Shown here: positions 7,870-17,364 of the stretch, piece by piece
How the letters are laid out: each line of letters starts with the position of its first letter
How positions within the stretch are numbered: the stretch's first letter is position 1
Origin: Labrenzia sp. R4_2
GTDB taxonomy: Bacteria > Pseudomonadota > Alphaproteobacteria > Rhizobiales > Stappiaceae
DNA: 64,000 nt
Direction: 5' to 3'
Assembly (NCBI RefSeq): GCF_017743865.1
Contig: NZ_JAGHRJ010000002.1
Coordinates: 558,001-622,000 of the forward strand
Translations under genes and position numbers: made by a program
The notes under the pieces: model-generated
What the model saw: the letters and a program-made list of their open reading frames with translations, nothing else
The model's database searches: none
Told to the model about the DNA's origin: nothing

Positions 7870-8136
7870 TTAAAGCGGTCCTTCTGTGCGCATCGGGCGG
7901 GTTTCCGGCGGCCGCATCAGGACTTCCGTGATCGAAATGCCGATGCGTTCACCGAGCAGCACCACCTGCCCTTTTGCCACGAGCGTGTTGTTGGCGTAGA
8001 TCTTGACGTCGTCATCTTCATCCACATCAAGATCGATCACCGCTCCGCGGCCCATGCGCAGCAGTTGGTGCACCGGCATATGGTTTTCGCCGAGCACGAC
8101 TGAGATATCGACATTGATTTCATCAAAGGTGGCCAT
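7870..8136 (-). CDS. fliN: FliN-type flagellar motor switch / SpoA-domain protein
   Basis: An 88-residue protein that is a single SpoA domain. It has the family pattern DISVVLG, LLRMGRGAVIDLD, V.IYANNTLVAKGQVVL and IGISITEVL. FliN forms the bottom of the flagellar C-ring with FliM and FliG and binds CheY-P or FliH. At 88 residues it lacks the long N-terminal extension of enteric FliN. No other flagellar gene is in the window, so this may be an additional copy or a detached member of the flagellar regulon. It is divergent from lipB. Confidence 0.88.
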   Translation of the reverse strand: MATFDEINVDISVVLGENHMPVHQLLRMGRGAVIDLDVDEDDDVKIYANNTLVAKGQVVLLGERIGISITEVLMRPPETRPMRTEGPL

Positions 8137-8232
8137 AACACGCCTTAGTCCTTAAATAGGGCGAACATCCGCCAGCGCTGATCCTACCACGGGATCGGCA
8201 GCCTGCTCAAAAAACAAAGAAGTGTCATCCAC

Positions 8233-8940
8233 ATGTCACCTGACCTCCGCGACGCCCTGAACTTCAGTTTTCTGCCGGAAACCGGCTCGGCACCCGTCGA
8301 ATGGCGCATCTCTGACGACCTGGTCGACTATGAAGCGGCTTCGAGGGAAATGGACGAACGGGTCCAGCGAATCATAGTGGGCGAGGCAAATGAGCAGGTC
8401 TGGCTTTTGGAGCATCCGCCGATTTATACCGCCGGTCCCAGAGCCGACGACCAGGACCTGATCGCACCGGACCGCTTTCCGGTCTACCGCACGGGCCGCG
8501 GTGGCCAGCACACCTATCACGGCCCGGGCCAGCGTGTCGCCTACGTCATGCTTGACCTCAAACGCCGCAAACAGGACGTGCGCGGGTTTGTGTCGGCGCT
8601 AGAAGCCTGGCTCATCAACACGCTCTGGCACTATCACATTCGCGGCGAACGCCGGGAAGACCGTGTCGGCGTCTGGGTCCGCCGGCCGGAACGCGGCACA
8701 AACGTTGAAGACAAGATTGCTGCGATCGGAATTCGCATGCGCAAATGGGTGACATTTCACGGCATCAGCTTCAACGTGGAACCAGAGCTGGACCATTTCT
8801 CCGGGATTGTGCCCTGCGGCGTTAGCAAACACGGGGTCACGAGCCTGGTGGATCTGGGCATCCCGGTGACAATGGCGGAGAACGACAGCGTGCTCAGGGC
8901 CGAGTTTGAGAAAATTTTTGGGCCAACGACCTCTGCTTAA
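8233..8940 (+). CDS. lipB: Lipoyl(octanoyl) transferase LipB
   Basis: A 235-residue cytoplasmic enzyme that moves octanoate from octanoyl-ACP to lipoyl domains of 2-oxoacid dehydrogenases and GcvH. The substrate-binding loop [15 protein letters not shown] (residues 86-100), catalytic Lys161 (EDKIAAIG) and catalytic Cys195 ([12 protein letters not shown]) are all present. Length is normal. It is divergent from the fliN-like gene with 96 bp between; lipA is not in the window. Confidence 0.97.
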   Translation: MSPDLRDALNFSFLPETGSAPVEWRISDDLVDYEAASREMDERVQRIIVGEANEQVWLLEHPPIYTAGPRADDQDLIAPDRFPVYRTGRGGQHTYHGPGQRVAYVMLDLKRRKQDVRGFVSALEAWLINTLWHYHIRGERREDRVGVWVRRPERGTNVEDKIAAIGIRMRKWVTFHGISFNVEPELDHFSGIVPCGVSKHGVTSLVDLGIPVTMAENDSVLRAEFEKIFGPTTSA

Positions 8941-9052
8941 GTGCCCAGTGATTTTGCTGAAGACTGCTCAAACACCAAATGAAGTGAAACTGAAAACAAA
9001 ATCACCACAAATACATTGTCATTAATTACAATAATACTTTGAGTTATCTCAG

Positions 9053-11110
9053 ATGGATGACGCTATTACGCGTCACACACATCGAAATTTAGTCTTTATT
9101 TATCGAAAACAGGCAGTGTCCGACCAATTCAACACATCTGGGACATCGGTTGTGACACAAGCGTCCACAAAACATGCTGCCAAGAGCATCATCACCAAGA
9201 TCCTGCTGGCTGCTGCCGCAGTGATCATCGCCATCTTCGCAGGCTTCGGCCTTTTCAACGACACCTTGCAACGCTCCGCGAAGTCAGAGGAAATCCGGGA
9301 CTACATGACCGGGGTCGGTTTTGCGGAAGCCAACTCGGTCCGCAACTGGTTCCAGGCCCGTTTGATGCTGATTACCTCCACAGCGGAAGGCGTTGCCCGG
9401 CAGGAGAGCCTCGGCGCTGAGTTCTTTGATTTGCCGACACTGACGTCCAACTTCGATGGCACTTATTTCGGCGCACAGGAAGACGGCACATTCACGATCT
9501 GGCCGGAAACCAACTTGCCGGAGGGCTATGACCCGCGCGTCCGCCCTTGGTACAAGGACGCTGTTGCGGAAAACGGCCCGACGATCACCGCGCCCTATCA
9601 GGACGCATCCAGCGATCGCCTAATCGTGACGGCGGCAACGCCTGTGAAATCGGGTGGCACCTTGTCTGGAGTCGTCGGCGGTGACTTCGATATTACAGAG
9701 ATCGCCAAAATGCTCTCAGAGTCCGATCTTGGCGGAAACGGCTACGTGTTTGTGACCGACTCGCTCGGAACGATCCTTATACATCCTGAGAATGAGCTGG
9801 TATCCAAACCACTCTCAGACTTGTTTCCGAACGACCCTGTTTCTGTCTCCAGCGATACACAGTATGCGTCGACGCAGTTCGGCGATCGCATCATCCAGTT
9901 TGTTCCAATCGAAGGCCTGCCGGTTGATTGGCAGATTGGCCTGTCCCTTGACCGGGATGCGGCCTATGCCAGCTTGGCGAGCCTTCGCAATTCGGCATTC
10001 ATTGCCACAGCAATCGCAACGGTCCTGATGCTGGTGATCCTTGGCTCACTCTTCCAGACGTTGCTCGCGCGGCCTTTGGCATCGGTCACACGGGCCATGA
10101 GCGAGATTGCTGGCGGCGATCTTGATTGCCCGGTTCCAGGCGTAGAACGCAAGGACGAAATCGGGTCGATCGCCAATGCGGTGGAGGTCTTCAAGACAAA
10201 TGGCAAGGCCCAGCGGCAACTGGAAGCGGAACAGGCATCCGAGCAGCTGGCCAAGCAAAACCGCGCAGAAACGGTCGATCGCCTCCTGAACGACTTCAAC
10301 CACGAAATCCGCGGTGTATTGGAAACCGTTGCCCATGCAACGGGCGAGCTGGAAGGCACGGCCCGTGAACTGGCGGAAACCTCAGAGAAGAGCTCCAACG
10401 ATGCAGCCTCAGCCGCCAAGACAACGGGCGACACCGCCGCGAACGTCCGCTCGGTTGCAGCTGCTTCCGAAGAGTTAACCTCGTCGATTGCAGAAATTGC
10501 CCGCCGGGTTGAAGACCAGGCAAGCATTGCCGGCAAGGCCTCGACAGCTGCGGCCAATACGGATGAGACGGTTCAGAGCCTTGTCGCAACCACGGACCGG
10601 ATCAGCCAGATTGTCAGCCTGATCAACGACATTGCGGCACAGACCAACCTCCTGGCCTTGAACGCGACCATCGAGGCCGCCCGCGCCGGGGAAGCCGGCA
10701 AGGGCTTCGCCGTCGTTGCGTCCGAAGTGAAATCGCTTGCGAACCAGACCGCCCAGGCGACCGAGGAAATCGCCACACAGATCCAGGCCATGCAGTCTGT
10801 GTCCGATCAGACAGCAACGGCAATCAAAGACATTGCCAGCGTCATCGGTGAAATGACCGAGATCTCCCAAGACATCTCGGTCTCCGTCGAGCAGCAAAGC
10901 ATGGCAACAACGGAGATCTCGCGGAACGTCAACGAAGTGTCATCCGGCACGGATGCGATTTCAGAGACCATGTCGCAGGTCTCCAGCGGCGCGCAATCGA
11001 CCGGACGCAATGCGACCGACGTCTTGTCCACTGCCGAAGCCTTGATGGCGCAATCGAAGACCCTGAGCTCGAAAGTCGACCAGTTCTTCGACGGCATCCG
11101 CGCGGCCTAA
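9053..11110 (+). CDS. Methyl-accepting chemotaxis protein with dCache sensor
   Basis: A 685-residue chemoreceptor: TM1 near residues 45-68, a periplasmic double-Cache domain, TM2 near 322-346, HAMP, and a cytoplasmic signalling hairpin whose tip reads [19 protein letters not shown]. The Cache domain contains [12 protein letters not shown] followed by [12 protein letters not shown], close to the amino-acid-binding dCache signature (Tyr, Arg, Trp, Tyr, Asp). No CheR-tethering pentapeptide is seen at the C-terminus. The start is uncertain: the ATG at 9053 has no clear Shine-Dalgarno, while a GTG at 9152 has GGGA eight bases upstream and still keeps TM1. Confidence 0.93.
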   Translation: MDDAITRHTHRNLVFIYRKQAVSDQFNTSGTSVVTQASTKHAAKSIITKILLAAAAVIIAIFAGFGLFNDTLQRSAKSEEIRDYMTGVGFAEANSVRNWFQARLMLITSTAEGVARQESLGAEFFDLPTLTSNFDGTYFGAQEDGTFTIWPETNLPEGYDPRVRPWYKDAVAENGPTITAPYQDASSDRLIVTAATPVKSGGTLSGVVGGDFDITEIAKMLSESDLGGNGYVFVTDSLGTILIHPENELVSKPLSDLFPNDPVSVSSDTQYASTQFGDRIIQFVPIEGLPVDWQIGLSLDRDAAYASLASLRNSAFIATAIATVLMLVILGSLFQTLLARPLASVTRAMSEIAGGDLDCPVPGVERKDEIGSIANAVEVFKTNGKAQRQLEAEQASEQLAKQNRAETVDRLLNDFNHEIRGVLETVAHATGELEGTARELAETSEKSSNDAASAAKTTGDTAANVRSVAAASEELTSSIAEIARRVEDQASIAGKASTAAANTDETVQSLVATTDRISQIVSLINDIAAQTNLLALNATIEAARAGEAGKGFAVVASEVKSLANQTAQATEEIATQIQAMQSVSDQTATAIKDIASVIGEMTEISQDISVSVEQQSMATTEISRNVNEVSSGTDAISETMSQVSSGAQSTGRNATDVLSTAEALMAQSKTLSSKVDQFFDGIRAA

Positions 11111-11131
11111 TCGGCTCGTGCACAAACAACT

Positions 11132-11159
11132 TCCGCACGGCTCACCACAGCCGTGCGGA
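11132..11159 (+). terminator. Perfect 11-bp hairpin after the chemoreceptor gene
   Basis: TCCGCACGGCT, a six-base loop, then AGCCGTGCGGA, starting 22 bases after the chemoreceptor stop. There is no T run, so it may act as an mRNA-stabilising end or a weak terminator. Confidence 0.55.
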
Positions 11160-11218
11160 GATTGGAGAGATCCGCTGCGTCATCTCTTATCCCGTCTTGC
11201 TTGACCGCCCCGCCTGAC

Positions 11219-11246
11219 TTGATCTGATTGCCACCGGCAATATATC
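11219..11246 (+). promoter_or_regulatory. Possible sigma-70-type promoter of the RND pump operon
   Basis: TTGATC at 11219-11224, a 16-base spacer, and TATATC at 11241-11246, 67 bases before the adaptor-gene start. It is the only AT-rich stretch in this spacer. Judged by eye. Confidence 0.4.
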
Positions 11247-11312
11247 TATAAGTTGCAAGGACCAATGCTGACCCGGTGTCACGCTGGACCATTCCGACGA
11301 AGGCATTGGATA

Positions 11313-12452
11313 ATGGGATTTTTCAAGCAACTGTTGGTGCTGTGTGTGCTGGCTGGGCTCGCCGGCGGCGGTTACTGGTACTACGAAACCCACATGACGA
11401 TCGCGGCCGAGGGCTCTGGTGAACGCAGCCAACGTGGTGCCCGAACGGTCAAGGTTGAGGCGGTTCCTGCCAAGGAAACAGAACTCCCTGTCTTTGCCGA
11501 AGCAGTCGGTACGACACGCGCCTTGCGGGCTGTCGATATCGTGCCCCTGGCAGAGGGACGCATTGTCGAGATCGACATCAAGTCCGGCCAAGAAGTTACG
11601 GCGGGCACCGTTCTTGCGCGGCTGGATGATGAGATTGAACGGGCAACACTTGCAGAAGCCAAGGCACGCGTGAATGAACGCCGCCTCGCCATGGAACGCG
11701 CGGAAGCCCTGCGCCAGACCAACACCATCAGTCAGGCAAACCTGGAACAATTGCGCTCCGAACTTGCCATCGCCAATGCCGAACTCGACCGGGCACAGCG
11801 CCGCTTGGCGGACCGGACAATCCGAGCCCCGTTCACTGGTGTTTTGGGCATCAGTTCGATTGATCTTGGAGCCCGGGTGGAAACCTCCACCGTACTCACT
11901 CATCTGGATGATCTGGCCGAGGTGGAAATCGAATTCCGCTTGCCGGAAACGGTCTACGGGCAGATTGTGCAAGGCCAGCCGGTCACCGCCACCAGCGCAG
12001 CATTTCCTGGCCGCTCGTTCACCGGAAACGTTGCTGCGATTGACAGCCGTGTCGATCAAGCATCCCGGTCCTTCCGTGTCCGGGCCCGCCTGCCCAACCC
12101 GGATCGGGTCTTGCCGGTCGGGATGTTCATGCGGCTCGAGATCGAATTGAGTATCCGGCAGGCGATTGTTGTTCCGGAAGAGGCGCTCCAGGTCGAAGGC
12201 GGGACCATCTTCCTGTTTGTCGCAGATGGAGACACAGCCGACCGGCGTAATGTGACCACTGGTCTGCGCCGCAACGGGTTCGTCCAAATCTCGGAGGGTG
12301 TGGAAACCGGCGAAAGCGTTATTTACCGCGGGATCCAATCGCTGCGCGATGGCAGCAAGATCGAGGTGATCGAAGGCCAGCCGGAAGCCCAGGATGATGC
12401 CTCCGGAACACCGGAAACGGCTGCGAAGGCGCAACCGCGTCAACGGAGCTGA
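11313..12452 (+). CDS. RND efflux pump periplasmic adaptor (membrane fusion protein)
   Basis: A 379-residue HlyD/AcrA-family adaptor. It has an N-terminal membrane anchor (residues 5-24), a lipoyl half-motif (LAEGRIVEIDIKSGQEV), a coiled-coil hairpin (about 95-150), the second lipoyl half RTIRAPFTGVLG, a beta-barrel, and a C-terminal membrane-proximal domain. The ATG at 11313 follows an AAGG element and gives a clean anchor; the open frame extends 20 codons further. The pump gene begins 6 bp after the stop, so they form one operon. No outer-membrane factor gene is adjacent. Confidence 0.93.
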   Translation: MGFFKQLLVLCVLAGLAGGGYWYYETHMTIAAEGSGERSQRGARTVKVEAVPAKETELPVFAEAVGTTRALRAVDIVPLAEGRIVEIDIKSGQEVTAGTVLARLDDEIERATLAEAKARVNERRLAMERAEALRQTNTISQANLEQLRSELAIANAELDRAQRRLADRTIRAPFTGVLGISSIDLGARVETSTVLTHLDDLAEVEIEFRLPETVYGQIVQGQPVTATSAAFPGRSFTGNVAAIDSRVDQASRSFRVRARLPNPDRVLPVGMFMRLEIELSIRQAIVVPEEALQVEGGTIFLFVADGDTADRRNVTTGLRRNGFVQISEGVETGESVIYRGIQSLRDGSKIEVIEGQPEAQDDASGTPETAAKAQPRQRS

Positions 12453-12458
12453 CGGTCC

Positions 12459-15400
12459 ATGTTGTCCGATCTTGCCATCCGCCGCCCGGTTTTGGCCGCC
12501 GTTGCCAGTCTTCTGATCATCGTGTTCGGGATTGGTGTCCTGACCTCCATCCCGGTCCGCGAACTTCCGGACATCGATACGGCGGTCGTCACCGTCACGA
12601 CAACTTATCGCGGTGCGGCTCCGGAAGTCATCGACACGGACCTTACGGAGATCATCGAGGGATCTGTTGCTGGTGTGGCCGGGGTCAAGACAATCAGCTC
12701 AAGCAGCCGACGGGGCCGCAGCCGGGTTGTCGTGGAGTTTGAAGTCGGCTACGACATTGATGCGGCGGCAAACGATGTGCGCGATGCTGTTTCCCGTGTC
12801 CGGGCAGATCTTCCGGCCGATGCGGACGAACCACAAGTGGTCAAGAACGACGCGGATTCTGACCCTGTCATGCGCCTCGCCGTCACATCCGACAGATTGA
12901 GTGCGGCTGAGATCACCGACTATGTCGATCGATATGTGATCGACAGGTTGGCGACCGTCCCGGGCGTCGCATCGATTGACACCTATGGCGGCAGGCCAAA
13001 AGCCGTGCGGGTCTGGCTGGATCGCCGCGCCATGGCCGCCCGAAATCTAACGGTTGTCGACATTGAACGCGCTCTTCAGCGCGCCAACCTCGAACTGCCG
13101 GCCGGCGAACTAGAGTCGGATTCACGGCAATTGTCTGTGCGCCTCAACAGCCGGCTGCCGACCGTTGACGCATTTTCAAATGTCGTGATTGAGCGGGTCG
13201 GCGGTTATCCGATCCGCTTGCGAGATATAGCAACGGTTGTTGCCGGCGTCGCGCAGGATGACACGATTGTTCGGAACAATGGCAAGACTGCCGTCGGATT
13301 GGCGGTCATCCGGCAAAGCCAATCAAACACGCTTGCCATTTCAGAAGCCGTCCGTGAAGAAATCGATGCGCTTCAGCCGAACCTGCCAGCTGACATGCAG
13401 ATCGAAGTCGGCTCGGACGATGCCATATTCGTTGGGGCCTCAATCCGGGAAGTCGTGATTGCGCTGGGTGTGTCCCTCGGGCTTGTTGTCCTTGTCATCC
13501 TGTTGTTCCTGCGATCCCTGCGCGCAACCTTGATACCGGCAATCACGATCCCGATCGCACTGATCGGAACATTTGCGGCGATCTCCGCACTCGGGTTCTC
13601 GGTCAATGTCCTGACCCTTCTCGCCCTCCTTCTGGCCATCGGGCTGGTGGTTGATGACGCGATTGTCGTTCTGGAGAATATCCAGCGGCGTATCGATCTC
13701 GGCGAGAGCCCATTGATGGCAAGCTTCCTGGGCACCCGTCAGGTTACATTTGCGGTCCTTGCAACATCCATGACACTGATCGCCGTGTTCGTACCCCTCT
13801 CCTTCCTGCAAGGTCAGGTCGGGCGGCTCTTTGTCGAGTTCGGGTTCGTGATGGCGAGTGCGGTGGTTATCTCGACCTTTGTTGCGCTGACCGCATGCCC
13901 AGCGCTGGCATCCCGTATTTTGACCAGATCCAAAACACCTCAAGCCGGATCCAATGAAGGTACGCCTGCCGAGACCCTGGTGCTTCGGTGGTTTCGGAAA
14001 GTGGTCACGCTTGCGGTCCGCATGCCGCTTGTCATCCTGGCGCTTGCAGGCAGCATCGCCGCACTCGGCTTTGTCGTCTATGAACAGCTGCCGCGCGAAC
14101 TGACCCCGAGCGAGGATCGCGGAATTGTTTTTGTGCCCCTGTCGGCCCCGCAAGGCAGCACGGTGGGATTCACCGATCAGGCCTCCCGCCAGGTTGAAGG
14201 CATTGCAGAACCACTCGTTGCTTCCGGCGATATCGAAACAGTCTTTACCTATACGGGCACCTGGGGCCGTCAGAACCGGGCCTTTGTCGTCCTTCGCCTC
14301 GCAGACTGGGAAGACCGGGAAAAATCCCACCGCGATGTCGTTCGGGCCATGATCCCGAGCATGGGCCAGGTTACGGCTGCGCGGGGCTTTCCCATCACAC
14401 CGGCTGGCCTTGGCTTGCGCGGCAGCCGCACGCCGCTGCGCATCGTTGTAAGCGGTCCTGACTTTGAAAGCGTGAAGGTCTGGGCCGCGCAGCTCCTGGA
14501 GCGCGGTCAGGAAAACCCGAACCTGCGCAATCTGGAAATGGACTACGAGGAAAACCAGCCACAGCTCGACATTTCCGTCGACCGTGAACGCGCTGATGAC
14601 CTTGGGATTTCCGTAGAGACGATTGCAACGACACTGCAAACGCTGCTGGCCTCTCGCGAAGTGACCACCTATCTGGAACGCGGCCGAGAGTATCCGGTCC
14701 TCGTTCAAGCTGCGGCCAATGACCGGGCCTCTCCAACGGATATCGAGTTCATCTTCCTGCGTGCAGATGACGGCGACACACTCGTTCCGCTTAGCGCCCT
14801 TGTGTCGCTTGATGTCAACGCTGCGGCTGCAGAACTGCGCCGCTACGACCGGTTGCCGTCCATCACGATCGAGGGCTCCATTGCCGAAGGGTATTCGCTT
14901 GGCGATGCCATCGAATACATGGAGGGGGCTGCAGCCGAGATCCTGCCCGCAGAGGCCAGGATCAGCCTTGCCGGTCAGTCGCAACAGTTCCGCGAAACAT
15001 CAAGCGGTGCTGGGTTCACCTTTGCGCTGGCGCTCCTGATTGTGTTTCTGGTCCTCGCCGCCCAGTTCGAGAGCTTTGTCCACCCGTTCGTGATCATGCT
15101 GACCGTGCCGCTTGGCGTCGCGGGCGCCGTCTTTTCGTTGGCGGCGGCCGGCTTGTCGCTCAACATCTATAGCCAGATCGGCATCATATTGCTTGTGGGA
15201 CTGATGGCGAAAAACGGCATTCTGATCGTCGAATTCGCAAATCAGCTCAGGGATGAAGGCAAGGACGTTACGGAAGCGGTCATCGATTCAACGGTCCTGC
15301 GTCTCCGGCCGATCGTCATGACAGTCGTCTCCACCGTATTGGGGGCAATGCCGCTGGTGCTGGCGACCGGTGCAGGTGCCGAGAGCCGCATTGCAATTGG

Positions 15401-15578
15401 AACCGTGATTGTCGGCGGGTTGCTCCTGTCCGGTATCCTGACGCTGTTCCTGACGCCTGTGCTCTACAGCTTGCTCGCGCGCTTCACCGAACCACGTTCC
15501 GCGATCGAGCGGCGGCTGAACACGGAACTCGGCAAACGCGGCGCCGCGGCAGGAGCCGAAACCCCGCCTGCGGAGTAG
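12459..15578 (+). CDS. RND efflux transporter permease (HAE1/AcrB type)
   Basis: A 1039-residue inner-membrane proton/drug antiporter with 12 predicted membrane segments and two large periplasmic loops. TM1 starts at residue 10 (VLAAVASLLIIVFGIGVL). The proton-relay aspartates are present in GLVVDDAIVVLENI, and the second-half motif GLMAKNGILIVEFAN is intact. Length is typical of AcrB/MexF relatives. It works with the adaptor just upstream and must use an outer-membrane channel encoded elsewhere. It ends 18 bp from the convergent sqdC gene. Substrates cannot be inferred. Confidence 0.95.
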   Translation: MLSDLAIRRPVLAAVASLLIIVFGIGVLTSIPVRELPDIDTAVVTVTTTYRGAAPEVIDTDLTEIIEGSVAGVAGVKTISSSSRRGRSRVVVEFEVGYDIDAAANDVRDAVSRVRADLPADADEPQVVKNDADSDPVMRLAVTSDRLSAAEITDYVDRYVIDRLATVPGVASIDTYGGRPKAVRVWLDRRAMAARNLTVVDIERALQRANLELPAGELESDSRQLSVRLNSRLPTVDAFSNVVIERVGGYPIRLRDIATVVAGVAQDDTIVRNNGKTAVGLAVIRQSQSNTLAISEAVREEIDALQPNLPADMQIEVGSDDAIFVGASIREVVIALGVSLGLVVLVILLFLRSLRATLIPAITIPIALIGTFAAISALGFSVNVLTLLALLLAIGLVVDDAIVVLENIQRRIDLGESPLMASFLGTRQVTFAVLATSMTLIAVFVPLSFLQGQVGRLFVEFGFVMASAVVISTFVALTACPALASRILTRSKTPQAGSNEGTPAETLVLRWFRKVVTLAVRMPLVILALAGSIAALGFVVYEQLPRELTPSEDRGIVFVPLSAPQGSTVGFTDQASRQVEGIAEPLVASGDIETVFTYTGTWGRQNRAFVVLRLADWEDREKSHRDVVRAMIPSMGQVTAARGFPITPAGLGLRGSRTPLRIVVSGPDFESVKVWAAQLLERGQENPNLRNLEMDYEENQPQLDISVDRERADDLGISVETIATTLQTLLASREVTTYLERGREYPVLVQAAANDRASPTDIEFIFLRADDGDTLVPLSALVSLDVNAAAAELRRYDRLPSITIEGSIAEGYSLGDAIEYMEGAAAEILPAEARISLAGQSQQFRETSSGAGFTFALALLIVFLVLAAQFESFVHPFVIMLTVPLGVAGAVFSLAAAGLSLNIYSQIGIILLVGLMAKNGILIVEFANQLRDEGKDVTEAVIDSTVLRLRPIVMTVVSTVLGAMPLVLATGAGAESRIAIGTVIVGGLLLSGILTLFLTPVLYSLLARFTEPRSAIERRLNTELGKRGAAAGAETPPAE

Positions 15579-15596
15579 TCCAAACGGATTTCAGAT

Positions 15597-16490
15597 TTAA
15601 CCCGCTGTTGCTTCAGTTTGGGCGGGCGCAGGCAATGACCGGACGAATCTCTCCAGTTTCGCCTTGCCGCCGGGAGACCAGCCGAGCCTCACCAATTTTG
15701 CGACATCCATCACGCCCACGGGTCCCGGCGCGCGGATCGGCAAGTGCCACTCAAGGTCGAATGTTTCCTTGTAGATCCTCAAAAGGTCCTGAAGATCGAG
15801 CAGCATGTCTGACGCATTGAACACATCAAAGACGGCCTCGCTGTCGCCGCGCTTTTCCAAAAGCAGCGCAACGGCATCTGCCAGATCTTCGCCATGAACT
15901 TCCGTGCCAACCCGGGGAATCACGGCATCGCCTTTGGCGAAATCGTCCAGCACTTTTGACCATTTGTGGGTTTCCAGGCCCGGAGGGCATCCATAAACGC
16001 CGGTGGCCCTGATGACAGTGCCTTTGAAGCTGGCATCGCTCAGCACCTCAAGGGCAAGCTCACCGGCATATTTGACCTTGCCGTAAAAGCTGTCCGGGTC
16101 GACAGGCGCCTCTTCCGTCAAAACGCCCCATTCTCCGGCACCGGCATAAACCGCGCGGCTGGAGAGGAACACACACTGAGCGACACCAGCAGACTTTGCC
16201 GCCTGGAACAACACCTGCGTTCCTTCGACGTTCCGGTCAATGAACCCATGGGGGTCATCCCCCTCCCCGTCCCGGTACTTGCCCGGCACATGGGACAGGG
16301 CACAGTGGATCAGCGCATCGGCTGCGGGGAGTTCAAATGCCCGATCATCGAGATCCCATTTGACATATCTGTCTGCCGGATTGTCGGACGGTGTGCGACC
16401 GAGGCACGTGAGCTGGTGGCCATCCTGGCGCAAACGGCTGGCAATAAACCGGCCGAGTTGCCCCGTCGCTCCGGTGATAAGAATATGCAT
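15597..16490 (-). CDS. sqdC: SqdC-like NAD-dependent epimerase/reductase (sulfolipid synthesis)
   Basis: A 297-residue extended-SDR protein with the nucleotide loop GATGQLG (residues 7-13), SSRAVYAG and an active-site YGKVK. In Rhodobacter sphaeroides sqdC encodes an oxidoreductase needed for efficient sulfoquinovosyl diacylglycerol formation; its loss gives sulfoquinovosyl dihydroxyacetone. Alone, this sequence would only be called an epimerase family member. The assignment rests on its place as third gene after sqdB and the GT8 gene, 12 bp after the latter. Confidence 0.78.
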   Translation of the reverse strand: MHILITGATGQLGRFIASRLRQDGHQLTCLGRTPSDNPADRYVKWDLDDRAFELPAADALIHCALSHVPGKYRDGEGDDPHGFIDRNVEGTQVLFQAAKSAGVAQCVFLSSRAVYAGAGEWGVLTEEAPVDPDSFYGKVKYAGELALEVLSDASFKGTVIRATGVYGCPPGLETHKWSKVLDDFAKGDAVIPRVGTEVHGEDLADAVALLLEKRGDSEAVFDVFNASDMLLDLQDLLRIYKETFDLEWHLPIRAPGPVGVMDVAKLVRLGWSPGGKAKLERFVRSLPAPAQTEATAG

Positions 16491-16502
16491 TGATCGACTT
16501 TT

Positions 16503-17357
16503 CTAGTTCTGTGCGGGCGGTGACGGCAGATTGGCGAGTGTTTCACCGATATCCCGTCCCTCATAGAAGGCCTGCCACAGATCAATCAGGGGGCGCAAGA
16601 GATCTGACCGCGCGTGGTCCGTTTGCCACGGCTTTTCATACTGATAGTGCAAAATGTGGATCTGATCCCAATCCCAGAGGTCCGGCAGATTGAACCAGAC
16701 ATATTGCAGCATGTTGCAGAACACCGGCAGACCGTGCCAGTCGGGAAAATAGCTTTCCAGGAAGGTCTGGTCAGTGCGTCGCCAGAACGCCTCAGGGGCA
16801 TCCAGCTGCTTGAGCATATCCGCATAGGTCGACGCATTCGGACGGGCGGTGAAAACGCCGCTGTTCATCCGGTGAAAGTCCCCCAGCGCCTCATAGACAT
16901 TCGGGGCGGCACAAAACTCCGGATACGCAAACAGCTTGTCGCAGTTTTTCAGGACGAGTGCATCAGCGTCAATGAAGACCACGCTGTCGTAATCCTCCAA
17001 CTGCCACAGGCGCAGTTTGACGAAGTTGTCGAGCGGGGTGTGAAACACCGGCTTGCCGCCCTTTGTGAACGGCGCCGCCTTGTGCAGCCGTCCCCGCTCA
17101 TGCCGCTCATTAAACGCGTCTGAAGTTGGCAGGCGGTCACAGCGGCCAAGCCTCGGGGAGAACTCGCGGAGCGCTTCCAAATCGCCCGGGTCGACACCCG
17201 GCGTATAGAGCACCACGAGGTCTGCCTGCGTTCCACTGAGCCGCAAGGAGCGCAGGAGCGCGGTTGCACCGAGCACATAATCAGCATTGGTCACCAGCGT
17301 CACATAGGCGTGTCGACTATATGCCGCGTTCTCAAAGACCGAATGATCGCTTGCCAT
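16503..17357 (-). CDS. sqdD: SqdD-like family 8 glycosyltransferase (sulfoquinovosyltransferase candidate)
   Basis: A 284-residue glycogenin-like GT8 protein. It starts YVTLVTNADYVLGATALLRSL and has the metal-binding D.D motif in VVFIDADALVL, followed by NSGVF and HILHYQ. In Rhodobacter sphaeroides the GT8 protein SqdD is the proposed enzyme that moves sulfoquinovose from UDP-sulfoquinovose to diacylglycerol. It starts 7 bp after the sqdB stop and ends 12 bp before sqdC, the same order as the known sqdBDC operon. Confidence 0.83.
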   Translation of the reverse strand: MASDHSVFENAAYSRHAYVTLVTNADYVLGATALLRSLRLSGTQADLVVLYTPGVDPGDLEALREFSPRLGRCDRLPTSDAFNERHERGRLHKAAPFTKGGKPVFHTPLDNFVKLRLWQLEDYDSVVFIDADALVLKNCDKLFAYPEFCAAPNVYEALGDFHRMNSGVFTARPNASTYADMLKQLDAPEAFWRRTDQTFLESYFPDWHGLPVFCNMLQYVWFNLPDLWDWDQIHILHYQYEKPWQTDHARSDLLRPLIDLWQAFYEGRDIGETLANLPSPPAQN

Positions 17358-17364
17358 TGGGACT

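Noticed and set aside
11187-12443. 418-codon open frame on the minus strand
   Set aside because: Antisense to the RND adaptor gene, with no domain, no Shine-Dalgarno and unusual residue content.
13440-14984. 514-codon open frame on the minus strand
   Set aside because: It lies wholly inside the RND permease gene in the opposite direction. Its composition is that of a GC-rich shadow frame and no domain is recognisable.
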